Assembly (NCBI GenBank): GCA_002310115.1
Contig: DBYI01000121.1
Location: 1-47,633 of the forward strand
Reading direction: 5' to 3'
Source of the DNA: Ruminococcus flavefaciens
Lineage (GTDB): Bacteria; Bacillota; Clostridia; Oscillospirales; Ruminococcaceae
Length of the DNA stretch: 47,633 bases
Shown here: piece after piece, positions 33,995-43,234 of the stretch
Layout: each line of letters starts with the position of its first letter
How positions within the stretch are numbered: position 1 is the first letter of the stretch
Position numbers and translations under genes: made by a program
The notes under the pieces: model-generated
The model's database searches: none
Told to the model about the DNA's origin: nothing
The model's input: only the letters and a program-made list of their open reading frames with translations

Positions 33995-35092
33995 TTAGTT
34001 GCTATCCAGACTGTTCAGGAAGTCCTGCACGATCTCAGCGCATTCCTTCGGCTTGTTCTCATACAGGAAATGGCTTCCGGGGAGATAGCGGATCTCGCAG
34101 TTTCCGAGTCTTTCAACAAACGGTTCCAGTTCTTTGCTGCGGTTATTAGTGATCTTATCGAGATATTTTCTGCAAGCATAGGCCTCGCGTTCTGTCTCGC
34201 TGCCGGTAAAGTCCTCAGAGTTTTCCGCAATGAAATCTTCCTTATGTCCGCTCTCCTCGAAGTATTCCTGCACCTCCTCTACGGTGCGGAAGCCGTCACG
34301 GAAAGACAGGTACATTTTCGGGACATCATTAGGTGTGAGCGACTCCCACGCGGCGTTGATGTTGACATCAATGTTCTCGCCCTCGGAGCAAAATGCGTCG
34401 GAAGCAAGCGTTGACACATACATGATGTCATAGGCACGCTGCTCGTCAGCAGAGAGGTTCGGGTCTTTCGGGACAAATAAGTGGAACGCCACATCGCCCA
34501 CGCCAAGATTTGCGAGGTAGTAGAACATATTCTTACCGCCATGGAGCTTAGGATCAGTGATCGGTGCCGGATAGGTTCCGTCCAGATTGACTAATGCCTC
34601 GATCTCATCAGAGTACTTGCTTACCCAGTAGGAGGCGTACAGGCTGCCGAGGGAATGCGGCATGAGTACATACGGCTTTTCCACGCCGGCATTCTCAAGT
34701 GCCGTGCGATAATTTTCCACGACTCGTTCAACGGTCATGGCATATTTTGTGTCATCGCTGCCGTCATAGCCAGGACGTGAGAGGAAGATTACCTCGTTGT
34801 CTCCCTGAAAATTCTCCGCAAACTCCTTCATAGAGAAGCGATAGCAGGGACCTGCTCCAGAAAGCACGATGATATGATGTTTTCCGTCAACATTGCCGGT
34901 CTTTTGCACGTTGAGGGAATAATCTCCTGCGTAGGCCAGTTCGCAGAACCCTTTTTCCTGCAGGAAATCTCTGTTTTTCGAGATCATGATGCGGTGGTAG
35001 ATGAACAGTCCCACCGCCAACAAGATCAGCAAAATCAGCAGTACGACCAGCACTTTGGCAATGCCCTTTAAAAATTCCTTTACAATTTTCAT
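33995..35092 (-). CDS. Membrane-anchored alpha/beta hydrolase
   Basis: 365 aa. N-terminal membrane helix (VLVVLLILLILLAVGLFIYH), then a hydrolase fold with the nucleophile elbow PHSLGS (about residue 146) and a late catalytic His in GSHFLY. Start with AGGA 6 nt upstream. GC content is clearly higher than its neighbours (GCG-, CGC- and CTC-rich codons), suggesting transfer from a higher-GC relative. Could act on lipids or esters at the membrane; substrate unknown. Confidence 0.85.
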   Translation of the reverse strand: MKIVKEFLKGIAKVLVVLLILLILLAVGLFIYHRIMISKNRDFLQEKGFCELAYAGDYSLNVQKTGNVDGKHHIIVLSGAGPCYRFSMKEFAENFQGDNEVIFLSRPGYDGSDDTKYAMTVERVVENYRTALENAGVEKPYVLMPHSLGSLYASYWVSKYSDEIEALVNLDGTYPAPITDPKLHGGKNMFYYLANLGVGDVAFHLFVPKDPNLSADEQRAYDIMYVSTLASDAFCSEGENIDVNINAAWESLTPNDVPKMYLSFRDGFRTVEEVQEYFEESGHKEDFIAENSEDFTGSETEREAYACRKYLDKITNNRSKELEPFVERLGNCEIRYLPGSHFLYENKPKECAEIVQDFLNSLDSN

Positions 35093-35149
35093 TTTATTCC
35101 TATTTTCTGATGCTATTTTGCATCAGCCTTTCATATATTATTGCTATCT

Positions 35150-35182
35150 TTAACAAGAAGTAAAAATCTTACTTCTTGTTAA
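35150..35182. repeat. Perfect 14-bp inverted repeat
   Basis: TTAACAAGAAGTAA (35150-35163) and TTACTTCTTGTTAA (35169-35182) around AAATC, upstream of the hydrolase gene. No T-tract follows on either strand, so a binding site or leader hairpin is as likely as a terminator. Confidence 0.6.
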
Positions 35183-35328
35183 TTCCATATTATAAAAGAA
35201 TGGATTATTCTATTCTATTTAATGTTACAACAGTGCCTATCCTAAGTAGGGATGGGCGCTGTTTTCAGTTATGCTCAGAGCACAATCATATATTACAAGA
35301 GCAGCCTTTTTCTATTCATACCATCGTT

Positions 35329-36414
35329 CTATATCCGCCTTTTTCGTCTGTCCTTTCCTGTTCTTTCATAAAACTGTTTCTTATCCTTATAAAGCATTTC
35401 ATCGGCAATCTGGTAGAGTTTATCAATTGTACTGTCACCTGTCTTCATTGCATAACCAATAGAACAGGTATAGGAAGTTTTGGCTAATTCCTGTCGGATT
35501 CGTTCTATCAATGAAAGAACTTCATTTTCCGAAGTGTCAATACATATAATCGCATATTCATCACCGCCGATACGATAAACACGTTGTCCATTATGTGCGA
35601 CTTTCCAAAAGCAATCTGCAAGTATTTGAAGTGCAGTATCTCCTGCTTTATGTCCTTCACGATCGTTGATCTCTTTTAATCCGTTCATATCCATTGCAAC
35701 AACTGCTGTAATGTTATTTGAATATCTTTCAGCGTCGGTATAATAGCTTTGACGGTTCAGAAGATTTGTAAGCGGATCATGTTTTGTGTATTTTTGAAGC
35801 AAAAACACATAGTAGAGCATAACATCTACTGCAATTGTCATATTAAACCAGTGCGATGTTGCGTCGCTTGCAAATAACGGAAGTATCAGACATATGACAG
35901 AAGTCAGCGAAATATATAGGATCAAACGTAAATCTTCTTTATGTGATTTGCTATGTCTGAATATGTTGATTATGAAATAAAACAGATACAAGGCATTGAT
36001 AAAATATGGAAGATAACCGAGTATTCCACGACTGAAATGATTATCTTCCGAGAAATGAAACACTATTCCGGTTGGAATAGAAATAAAGCACAGGACAGTA
36101 TTCATTACAGCCGGAAAGAAAAGATACCCCTTTTGATTAGGAAACATGATCATCACGACTGTTACAAGTATAAAAGTTATCAGGCTGTAATTGAAAGCGC
36201 TTAAAATCGGTCTGAGCAGTGAGTATTCTGTTTGGTTTCCAAGATATGTTTCAGCATAGCAGGAAATGGAATACACAAACATCATAATATTTGCTATGGC
36301 AATTCGGTGAATCGTTTTCTTTTCCAAATGAACATCTGAATACAACACGATCCCCATACCGATCAGTAAAACTAACATGGCCCAATGTTCTTGCAAATAA
36401 CCGAGAATTGTCAT
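35329..36414 (-). CDS. Membrane diguanylate cyclase (GGDEY variant)
   Basis: 361 aa after GGGAGG. About six N-terminal membrane segments (residues 1-210), then a GGDEF domain with DPLTNLLNRQSYY, AMDMNGLKEINDREGHKAGD and the signature RIGGDEYAI. F-to-Y at the last signature position is usually tolerated. No RxxD inhibitory site precedes it. Makes c-di-GMP; the membrane part probably senses an unknown signal. Confidence 0.9.
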   Translation of the reverse strand: MTILGYLQEHWAMLVLLIGMGIVLYSDVHLEKKTIHRIAIANIMMFVYSISCYAETYLGNQTEYSLLRPILSAFNYSLITFILVTVVMIMFPNQKGYLFFPAVMNTVLCFISIPTGIVFHFSEDNHFSRGILGYLPYFINALYLFYFIINIFRHSKSHKEDLRLILYISLTSVICLILPLFASDATSHWFNMTIAVDVMLYYVFLLQKYTKHDPLTNLLNRQSYYTDAERYSNNITAVVAMDMNGLKEINDREGHKAGDTALQILADCFWKVAHNGQRVYRIGGDEYAIICIDTSENEVLSLIERIRQELAKTSYTCSIGYAMKTGDSTIDKLYQIADEMLYKDKKQFYERTGKDRRKRRI

Positions 36415-36486
36415 TTAAACCACCTCCCGCTATTGACATGTTCTCAGATATAAGAAAATATTTTCTATCTTATATCCGGTTAATTT

Positions 36487-37508
36487 TCAGTAAGTAGATG
36501 AGGGTCTGTTGTAATAAGCATCTTTGTCTCTGAAGCAAGCTGCTTCCGCTTCAATAAACAGCTGACAGTAATTCTTGTGCTTTTCAGGATCAAATGTGAC
36601 GGTTTCTTTTTGCAACGGCAAGATTATTCTGCTGAACATTTTCATCATTATAAGCCTTTAACTTTGCGTCAAATTTCTTAAAAAGGTCTTCCATGTCAAA
36701 TCTTGATTTATTTTCGATTAGAACAATAAATTCATCACCTGTAATATGATAAACATGGTTCTTGCCAAAGACTTCTTTTAACACCTTTGCACATTCAAAC
36801 ATAAGCTTCTCACCGGCTTCAAAGCCGTAATTTGTATATATTTTCTTCAGGCCGTTAATATCGAAGAATGCTGCCGAAAAGTCAGCCGTACCGGCTGTTA
36901 TAAATTATCAGTGCTATCATTGTTAGAATAACGGCTGCTGCTTTATGTGAATTGAGAATGTCGTCATACCAGTCAGCATTGAAGTCTACGCCGATAATAC
37001 CTACGACTTTTTCTGTGGAATCAAAAATCTGAGTGTAGGCTGTATAAAATGTTCCCCATTCATCAGTGTGAGGCTCTTTATCAACAGCAGAAGTTCCTTT
37101 CGCAGCAGTTTTGAGGGCATCTGTTGCCTCAAGAGTCTCGCCGAAATCAGCAGGATCTTCTCTGTCTGGATCGATTGCAAAAGTGAATGTATCATTTGGA
37201 CCTGGGTTTATTCCATAGATATAATCAAGCCCAATATTATCCTGAAAAGAACGGAGTATGTTAAGCGTCCTGATATAATCCTCTGTTTCTTTATCCTCAG
37301 CCGTAATATACTTTATCACATCTCCGTCTATCTGAGCAGCTGCCGCTTTTGAAACATCGAGCATTCGGGATTCGACCTGGTTACGAAGAGTGTTTTTGGA
37401 CATCTTCATGAGTGTCATTCCCATGAGAATGTTGGTAATAAGCAGGAGTGGAAGTGCCAGCAAAAAGTTTCGCATACTTGTTTTGACTTTTGTATCCGTT
37501 CCTTCCAT
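36487..37508 (-). pseudogene. Decayed sensor-diguanylate cyclase
   Basis: 208 codons of sensor remain in frame (signal anchor LLALPLLLITNILMGMTLM; Cache-like outer domain with LDYIYGINPGPNDTFTFAID), then a stop at 36882-36884. The GGDEF part follows in another frame (TADFSAAFFDINGLKKI, signature ITGDEF), stops near 36590, and its end (EAEAACFRDKDAYYNR) appears in a third frame up to 36487. The linker between second membrane helix and GGDEF is largely deleted. At least two frameshifts: nonfunctional. It lies 53 nt downstream of an intact cyclase. Confidence 0.88.
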
Positions 37509-37561
37509 AATATACCACTTCCATTATGTGTTGATTTTTCATGTGCGTGTACAAGTATTAA

Positions 37562-38743
37562 TCACAAAGACACCTGAGACATTACTGTTTTGAGTGAGCG
37601 TTTTTGTTTGTACATGGATTCATCGGCACGCTTGAACACATCATTGTAGCTGTCGTCTTTTGAAGCATCATAGATAGCAAGACCGCTCGCTACGACCACA
37701 TCACCGTTTTCCTGATTTTCACTGATCGTTTTCCGGAATTCTTCCAGAAGTGTTTCACGATTTGCATAATCGCGGCCTTTCAGGATAGCGACAAATTCAT
37801 CTCCGCCGATACGGAACACCGGGCTGTGATCGAATTGATGGCATATAATACGGCATCCGCTTTTTATGGCTTCATCGCCTGCTTCGTGTCCTAATGTATC
37901 ATTGATCGTTTTTAGCCCGTTCACATCAAAGACGACTACGCCGTATTCTGTTAATTCACCGCTTTCAAGCGCGTTTTCCAGCTCAGCTAGCGCTTCGAGA
38001 TATGCCAGTTTATTCTTTACACCGGTCAGACCGTCCTTGTATGCCTTTTGCTTTGCGTTCCTGATCGCTATACTATGCTCCACGTCCTTGTCCTTGTAGA
38101 CAAATGTGTGAATAATGCAGGTACCGAACAAACATCCCACTGAATAGAACGGCATCAGCGGGAAAAACATCTGAACAGTAATAAAGAAAGACGTGATGAT
38201 ACCGGAAATACTGATTGTCCTGTAGTGTGACCTGTTCATTCCTGTTGAACGACCTGCCATTATAGCGGAATAGACTGATGTGATAAGAAAAAGGAGAATT
38301 TGCAGCAATAATCCGATATATCGTGCCGGCAGCGGTACATACTCTTTATCTTCTCTGAATGTGAAAACTGTAGGGACAAACAGATTCACGAGAAGAAAGG
38401 TTATCTCAAATGAAAAAATGAGCCATCCGCTTAACACAAGGATTTTTCCGGCTTTGTTACTTTTTCCGGAAAAAGCTACTACGGCTCTTGTCCAGAAAAG
38501 TACAGATAATGCCATAGAAGCGAAAAACAGGCAGGTATCCGTATATGTGAGGATCATCCATCTTTTCTCATAGAAAAATCCCCAAAAGATGTCAGAGATG
38601 AAAAAAACTATCAGCGCGATCAGGTATTGACGGTATTTCAAACGTAAATTGTTTTCGCTTGTTTTCTCGACCTTTCTGAGTGCTTCTACATTGATGATGC
38701 ACAGCACGATCAGCGCAATGATTCCGATGCTTGAATAATACAT
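37562..38743 (-). CDS. Membrane diguanylate cyclase (GGDEF)
   Basis: 393 aa after AAGGAGA. Seven or eight membrane segments (residues 1-220), then a complete GGDEF domain (about 240-390): DGLTGVKNKLAYLEAL, FDVNGLKTINDTLGHEAGDE, signature FRIGGDEFVAIL. No RxxD site. It probably shares a transcript with the decayed cyclase downstream. Confidence 0.92.
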   Translation of the reverse strand: MYYSSIGIIALIVLCIINVEALRKVEKTSENNLRLKYRQYLIALIVFFISDIFWGFFYEKRWMILTYTDTCLFFASMALSVLFWTRAVVAFSGKSNKAGKILVLSGWLIFSFEITFLLVNLFVPTVFTFREDKEYVPLPARYIGLLLQILLFLITSVYSAIMAGRSTGMNRSHYRTISISGIITSFFITVQMFFPLMPFYSVGCLFGTCIIHTFVYKDKDVEHSIAIRNAKQKAYKDGLTGVKNKLAYLEALAELENALESGELTEYGVVVFDVNGLKTINDTLGHEAGDEAIKSGCRIICHQFDHSPVFRIGGDEFVAILKGRDYANRETLLEEFRKTISENQENGDVVVASGLAIYDASKDDSYNDVFKRADESMYKQKRSLKTVMSQVSL

Positions 38744-38999
38744 GGAAGGTCTCCTTTACTGTTTATGTGAATTTTCTGTCGCGTTGGCTTTTATATTAAG
38801 AGTTTATTATTATCTTCTGCTACGAAGATTTGTAATTGCACACAGGTCTCCGGTAAGAGCTGTAAACAATTTCGATACTTCATGCGTTCAAAAAATCAAT
38901 AACAGTCTGCATATCTATTCCCTTTTATGTTTTAAAACAGAACGTAGAAATATAGACGATTATACCAAAACGTTTAATATATTGACTTTATACATGTAT

Positions 39000-39028
39000 A
39001 TTATAACATATATATATTATATTGGCAA
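39000..39028 (-). promoter_or_regulatory. Promoter upstream of the cyclase at 37562, with a 250-nt leader
   Basis: Minus strand TTGCCA (39023-39028), a 17-nt spacer, TATAAT (39000-39005); another TATAAT is at 38959-38964. The leader down to 38744 holds only short frames (MQTVIDFLNA after AAAGGGAA, overlapping a 30-codon frame). No c-di-GMP riboswitch core is recognised. Confidence 0.5.
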
Positions 39029-39135
39029 CATTGAATAAAGAATTAATTTTAAATTTTTTATTACCGATCAGTCTGATTTTATAATGCGGTTATATATTTC
39101 AGATTTATGTGCTGATTTGTTCATAATATCTTGCT

Positions 39136-39164
39136 TGAATAATCATAAATCTAATGATATAATA
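39136..39164 (+). promoter_or_regulatory. Promoter of the LRR-dockerin gene
   Basis: TTGAAT (39136-39141), a 17-nt spacer, TATAAT (39159-39164). Confidence 0.7.
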
Positions 39165-39237
39165 TACTTGTTTAAATGAATAACATCTTATTTTCAATGA
39201 ATTTAAACAATAATAATCTATTAATGGGGGATTTTCC

Positions 39238-40419
39238 ATGAAAAGAAAAAAGATATCATTAAGTATTGCTGCCTTTATGGCCGCGTTTTCTCTTCCGGGT
39301 TTGGTAACTCCAAATAGTTTCATCTCTTCTGTCACTCCCATGATAGTAGCTGCTGATTCTGAATACACCTACGGTTCAACAGGTCAGTTCGAATACCAGA
39401 AGTATTCAGATCATATCGTTATATCAAGCTGTAAATCAATGGATATGACATCTGTTGAAATACCTGACCAGATTGACAATTTACCTGTCACTGAAATAGG
39501 AATCTATGCTTTTCAGTTGAATACAATGAAAAGTCTGAAGCTTCCTGATACGCTCACCGTAATCAACTCATATGCGTTTGGTATGTGCAAAAACCTTACA
39601 ACATTGACGATTCCCGACAGCGTTACAAAAATAGGAATGCACGCATTTGAAGATTGTCCTGTTCTTGAAACAATTAAGTTTCCTGATCATCTGGTAGAAA
39701 CAGGCGATTATACATTTAATAACACTCCATGGCTTAATGCCCAGCGTAGTAAAGATCCTCTTGTAATCGTTAACGGAGCTCTGATAGACGGTAGGACCTG
39801 CAAGGGAGAAGTTACCGTACCTTCAAGTGTCAAATTCATTGCATCAGGTGCATTTGCTAAGAATACCGAAATTACCTCAGCAGTTATTCCTGCAAATATA
39901 AGCACGATACCTGATAATTTATTCTGGTACTGTTCAAACATTACCTCTGTTGAGCTTAAAGGTGCTGAAACACTTGGCTTTGGTGTTTTTGGAGCGTGTA
40001 ACAAACTTACAGATTTAAAAGTATCAGGAAATTTGAAAAAAATTGACGGATATACCTTTACTGATAACACATCTACCGCTACCATAACATTCTATGGAAG
40101 CGAAGCTGCCTGGAAAAATGTAGAAAAACCCGAAAGCGATGCTTTCCTGCAACGGGCAAATTATATATTTGATGAAAATCATACTGAACCCATTGAAGGT
40201 CTCAGGGGTGATGCAAACTGTGACGGCCAGGTTGATCTTTCAGATGCGGTAATGATAATGCAGGCTCTTGCAAATCCTAATAAGTATGGAATAGACGGTA
40301 CAGCAGAGCATCATCTTACCGAACAGGGCAAAGCAAACGGCGATATGAACGGTGATGGCCTTACTGTCGGTGATGCACAGGCTATACAGAAAGTTTTATT
40401 AGGACTGGGTATAGAATGA
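39238..40419 (+). CDS. Secreted BspA-type LRR protein with C-terminal dockerin
   Basis: 393 aa after a G-rich site (GGGGGA). Signal peptide to about residue 40; LRR_5 repeats about 55-300 (PVTEIGIYAFQLN, SLKLPDTLTVINSYAF, TLTIPDSVTKIGMHAFEDC); type I dockerin 322-390 (GDANCDGQVDLSDAVMIMQA, then NGDMNGDGLTVGDAQAIQKV) with both calcium loops. The dockerin would dock it to a cohesin on scaffoldin or cell wall. LRR plus dockerin suggests a cellulosomal adhesin or binding partner, not an enzyme. Confidence 0.92.
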   Translation: MKRKKISLSIAAFMAAFSLPGLVTPNSFISSVTPMIVAADSEYTYGSTGQFEYQKYSDHIVISSCKSMDMTSVEIPDQIDNLPVTEIGIYAFQLNTMKSLKLPDTLTVINSYAFGMCKNLTTLTIPDSVTKIGMHAFEDCPVLETIKFPDHLVETGDYTFNNTPWLNAQRSKDPLVIVNGALIDGRTCKGEVTVPSSVKFIASGAFAKNTEITSAVIPANISTIPDNLFWYCSNITSVELKGAETLGFGVFGACNKLTDLKVSGNLKKIDGYTFTDNTSTATITFYGSEAAWKNVEKPESDAFLQRANYIFDENHTEPIEGLRGDANCDGQVDLSDAVMIMQALANPNKYGIDGTAEHHLTEQGKANGDMNGDGLTVGDAQAIQKVLLGLGIE

Positions 40420-40488
40420 GATCATATGAGCATTGAACCTGTTTTATCCGGGATTATATCGGAGTGATATAACAAGAAAAAAAGCAAG

Positions 40489-40913
40489 ATGGAGCAGCTG
40501 CCGGAAAAAGAATATATAGTTGTAGATTATCTGCCTCAGCAAGTTCCGGCAGATAATAAAGGACATTTCTTCTCTGTTGAGCAGGTATTTCTAAAAGAAC
40601 CTCGTGTATCAGATCTGCGAAGGAAGTTCTCGGATATAATACTTAAGTTCTGCTGTTACTATGAAATCGAGGTCTGCAATCTTTCAACAAATGAGACTCG
40701 CCAAAATCCGAAACCTGTGTTTCTCGATGAATGTATCAGATCAAATAAGTGTGATCTACAAATTTTAAAGAAGAATCTATGGTTATGATTGCAACGGACG
40801 ATACGCACATCACCTTATATAATCCAAGTGATAATTTGACTGAACTGATCTGGGATTTCGCAAAATCTGAAGGATTATTTGTCTGGAAGCCATGTCAGTG
40901 TGACAAAGCGTAA
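40489..40913 (+). pseudogene. Frameshifted hypothetical gene
   Basis: 99 codons from an ATG with a poor ribosome site end at 40788, but at TTTTAAAG (about 40763-40770) the protein continues in the next frame (EESMVMIATDDTHITLYNPS) to 40913. One lost A would explain it. The joined protein (about 141 aa) has no recognised family; the C-terminal part resembles a fold found in small Ruminococcus hypotheticals. Confidence 0.55.
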
Positions 40914-41040
40914 ATTTTCGTAATACGTTTCTTGCTCTATAGGCGCGTTAGGAACTTTCAACTGTTAGCGGAGTCTCAACCTGCGGAAAAGGAAATGATG
41001 ATAAATGTTATCATGAATTGTATGGTTAAATAAAAAGTAT

Positions 41041-41073
41041 CAGCTGTATCTAAAAAGGTACAGCTGTTTTTTT
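41041..41073 (+). terminator. Strong terminator
   Basis: CAGCTGTA pairs perfectly with TACAGCTG, followed by TTTTTTT. No gene is seen from 40914 to 41041. Confidence 0.85.
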
Positions 41074-41267
41074 CTCTCCAATTTGAGAGATTTTTTTAAT
41101 TAAGAATGATTGGAAAACGTAATGTATTTTAGATTATATACCACAAGTATAATATTATTCAAAAATATATTTTAAACCCGAAAATATATACAGTCTGGAA
41201 ATAAAAATGTTTAAAAACAGTAAATAGAATATTCATATTTAGTTGTGATAAATAACAAAACAGTTTG

Positions 41268-41292
41268 AATGGCTGTGATTATCACAGCCATT
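41268..41292. repeat. Palindromic hairpin
   Basis: AATGGCTGTGAT and ATCACAGCCATT are perfect complements around one base. It marks the left edge of the mobile-relic region. After it, a Glu/Gln-rich frame (SEPQVESREAGMEEVEQEQK) ends at about 41468 and resembles an integrase tail. Confidence 0.6.
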
Positions 41293-41538
41293 TACTTGTG
41301 TGTCGGGCATGAAACACAGCCAGTCGGTGAAATTTCGACCACAGGTAGTTACCGCCAAGTGTAGTGAACCGCAAGTCGAAAGCCGTGAGGCTGGGATGGA
41401 GGAAGTGGAGCAAGAACAAAAAAGTGGAGCCGAATCTATCAGCTCCACTGTAAAGACCAATATCTGAAAATAAAGGCCAAAATAAAAATCGAGAAAAAAA
41501 CTCGGAAACAACGTATCTATTGCAAATGTCAATATTAA

Positions 41539-41601
41539 AATGTAGCTTCCGACATTATTATATGCCATTTTTCCTGTTACATTCTTATTTTACCATTTAC
41601 A
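41539..41601. repeat. Diverged 62-nt repeat, copy 1
   Basis: Shares TTCCGACAT, TTATATGCCATTTTT and TACATTCTTATTTTACCATT with 43778-43839. It abuts the longer repeat that begins at 41601. Confidence 0.75.
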
Positions 41602-41766
41602 AATGCCAGTATTTCGAGAAAAAATAAACATTGCCTTCTGGTGAAATCTGGTCATTCTTAGGTTTTTTTAGGGATAATAAGTATCAAATAAAGACCAAAC
41701 TGCAAGGCCGTTTACCATTTTAAAAGAGATAATTTAAGTCCGAACTGTTAAAAGAACAGTTATTTT
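41601..41766. repeat. Diverged ~165-nt direct repeat, copy 1
   Basis: Matches 45311-45476 throughout, e.g. TGAAATCTGGTC, GATAATAAGTA, CAAATAAAGACCAAAC, GTTTACCATTTTA, and a final AACTGTT..ACAGTT hairpin with a T-rich tail. Copy 2 follows an integrase 3' end, so this copy probably marks the other end of the element or a second integrase relic. Confidence 0.75.
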
Positions 41767-42085
41767 TATTTGCCCCGTAACCATTCAAGAACATACTTCT
41801 GTCTGATTCTATTATATGATATGGGATGATCATTATCCATTGTCAGAAGTATCTTTGGATTATGGTCATTAATGTTTTGCATGGGAGTAAGCTCAAGTTC
41901 AAGAATCTTTTCATCACGAACGTTCCATGATATCTGATAATACTTCGTATTTCTGTCATAGGCAATGGCTGCGAAGTCAACTTCAGTGTTACCGTTTTTG
42001 CGTATATATACTTAATATCCTCTGCGTTTGTGTTCAGGATATACGACGTTTTCAAGGATAAATTCACAAAAAGTCCATTGAACAC
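41766..42085 (-). pseudogene. C-terminal relic of an AAA/DUF4143 ATPase
   Basis: Reads FILENVVYPEHKRRGY, a stop, then VYIRKNGNTEVDFAAIAYDR, YYQISWNVRDEKILELELTP and RIRQKYVLEWLRGK. This is the DUF4143 restriction-endonuclease-like tail of archaeal-type AAA ATPases. The ATPase domain is missing and the tail has an internal stop. Confidence 0.8.
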
Positions 42086-42106
42086 ACTCCATTATAATGA
42101 TATAAT
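42078..42106 (+). promoter_or_regulatory. Promoter of the cyclase at 42139
   Basis: TTGAAC (42078-42083), a 17-nt spacer, TATAAT (42101-42106). Confidence 0.7.
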
Positions 42107-42138
42107 ACTAATACAAAATATCATAGAGGAGGTTGAAA

Positions 42139-43170
42139 ATGGAACCGGCTTTCTTAAGGAAAATAGCAACAGCTGTTAACAGTATCATTTTTATCCTTGT
42201 ATTTGGTCATATGTTGTTTTTTTATTATATAGATGTTCCTTTCCTTGTAGCATTTAGTGTTCCTGATGCCTGTATTTATATTATCGGCTTTATTCTTATA
42301 TATTTCGATAAACTTCATATATATGTATGGCTATTATACAGTTGGATAACACTATATACAGGTGTGACAACAATTAGTATCGGTGTCGGATACGGATTTC
42401 ATCTATACTGTTTTTCAATGATACCTATTATCTTCGTAACAGAATATATATCATATAAACAAAACCGACGAAGTATGAAAGCTTTGTTCGTAAGTATAGT
42501 AATTGCCATGTTTTATATTATATATACAGTATATGCAACATATTTTGGGCCTGTTTTTGAATGCAGCCAGCGACATAAAGCATTATTTTGGAGCTTCAAC
42601 GCACTGGTAGTTTTCTGCTTTCTTATTTCTTTTACCTACTATCTTATAAAAATAATTATAATCTCTGAGGAGAAACTTACACAGGCAGCTCAGATTGATC
42701 AGCTCACGAGACTTTACAACCGCCATTATATGTATGACAGACTAATTAATATTACAACTAAAGACCAAAAATGTATTCTTGCTATAACTGATATTGATAA
42801 CTTTAAATGTATTAATGATACTTATGGTCATAACGCAGGCGATGAGGTTCTTAAAGGCTTATCCGAGCAGATCAGAAAAGAATGCTCAAACTGTGAAATA
42901 TCACGTTGGGGCGGCGAAGAGTTTCTTATTATCTCTTATAAATCGTATTCAGAAACTATTTCAATGCTTGATAATGTAAGAAAAAAGATAGAAAACTCTT
43001 CTATTAATTATGATGGAAAAGAAATAAAAGTTACGATTACAATAGGTATAGCATCTCGATGCTCTGGTCAAAATCCTAATGAATGGATACAGATTGCCGA
43101 TAAAAGATTATACTATGGCAAAAATAATGGAAAAAACTGCATAGTTACGAATATAGAGAGTCTATCCTAA
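42139..43170 (+). CDS. Membrane diguanylate cyclase (GGEEF)
   Basis: 343 aa from the ATG at 42139 (AGAGGAGG 6 nt upstream; a TTG two codons earlier is unlikely). Five or six membrane segments (1-185), then GGDEF domain: DQLTRLYNRHYMYD, TDIDNFKCINDTYGHNAGDE, SRWGGEEFLI. The same layout as the frameshifted cyclase at 26460, probably a paralogue. No RxxD site. It sits inside the repeat-flanked relic region, so it may have been carried by the element. Confidence 0.92.
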   Translation: MEPAFLRKIATAVNSIIFILVFGHMLFFYYIDVPFLVAFSVPDACIYIIGFILIYFDKLHIYVWLLYSWITLYTGVTTISIGVGYGFHLYCFSMIPIIFVTEYISYKQNRRSMKALFVSIVIAMFYIIYTVYATYFGPVFECSQRHKALFWSFNALVVFCFLISFTYYLIKIIIISEEKLTQAAQIDQLTRLYNRHYMYDRLINITTKDQKCILAITDIDNFKCINDTYGHNAGDEVLKGLSEQIRKECSNCEISRWGGEEFLIISYKSYSETISMLDNVRKKIENSSINYDGKEIKVTITIGIASRCSGQNPNEWIQIADKRLYYGKNNGKNCIVTNIESLS

Positions 43171-43234
43171 TAATTGTGTAATCCTCTGAAGTAGTGTAAA
43201 ATATAAGATATACTAATTATATAATTATGAAAGA

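Noticed and set aside
41239..41568. 109-codon minus-strand frame
   Set aside because: Covers the palindrome and repeat copy without a ribosome site; composition looks noncoding on that strand.
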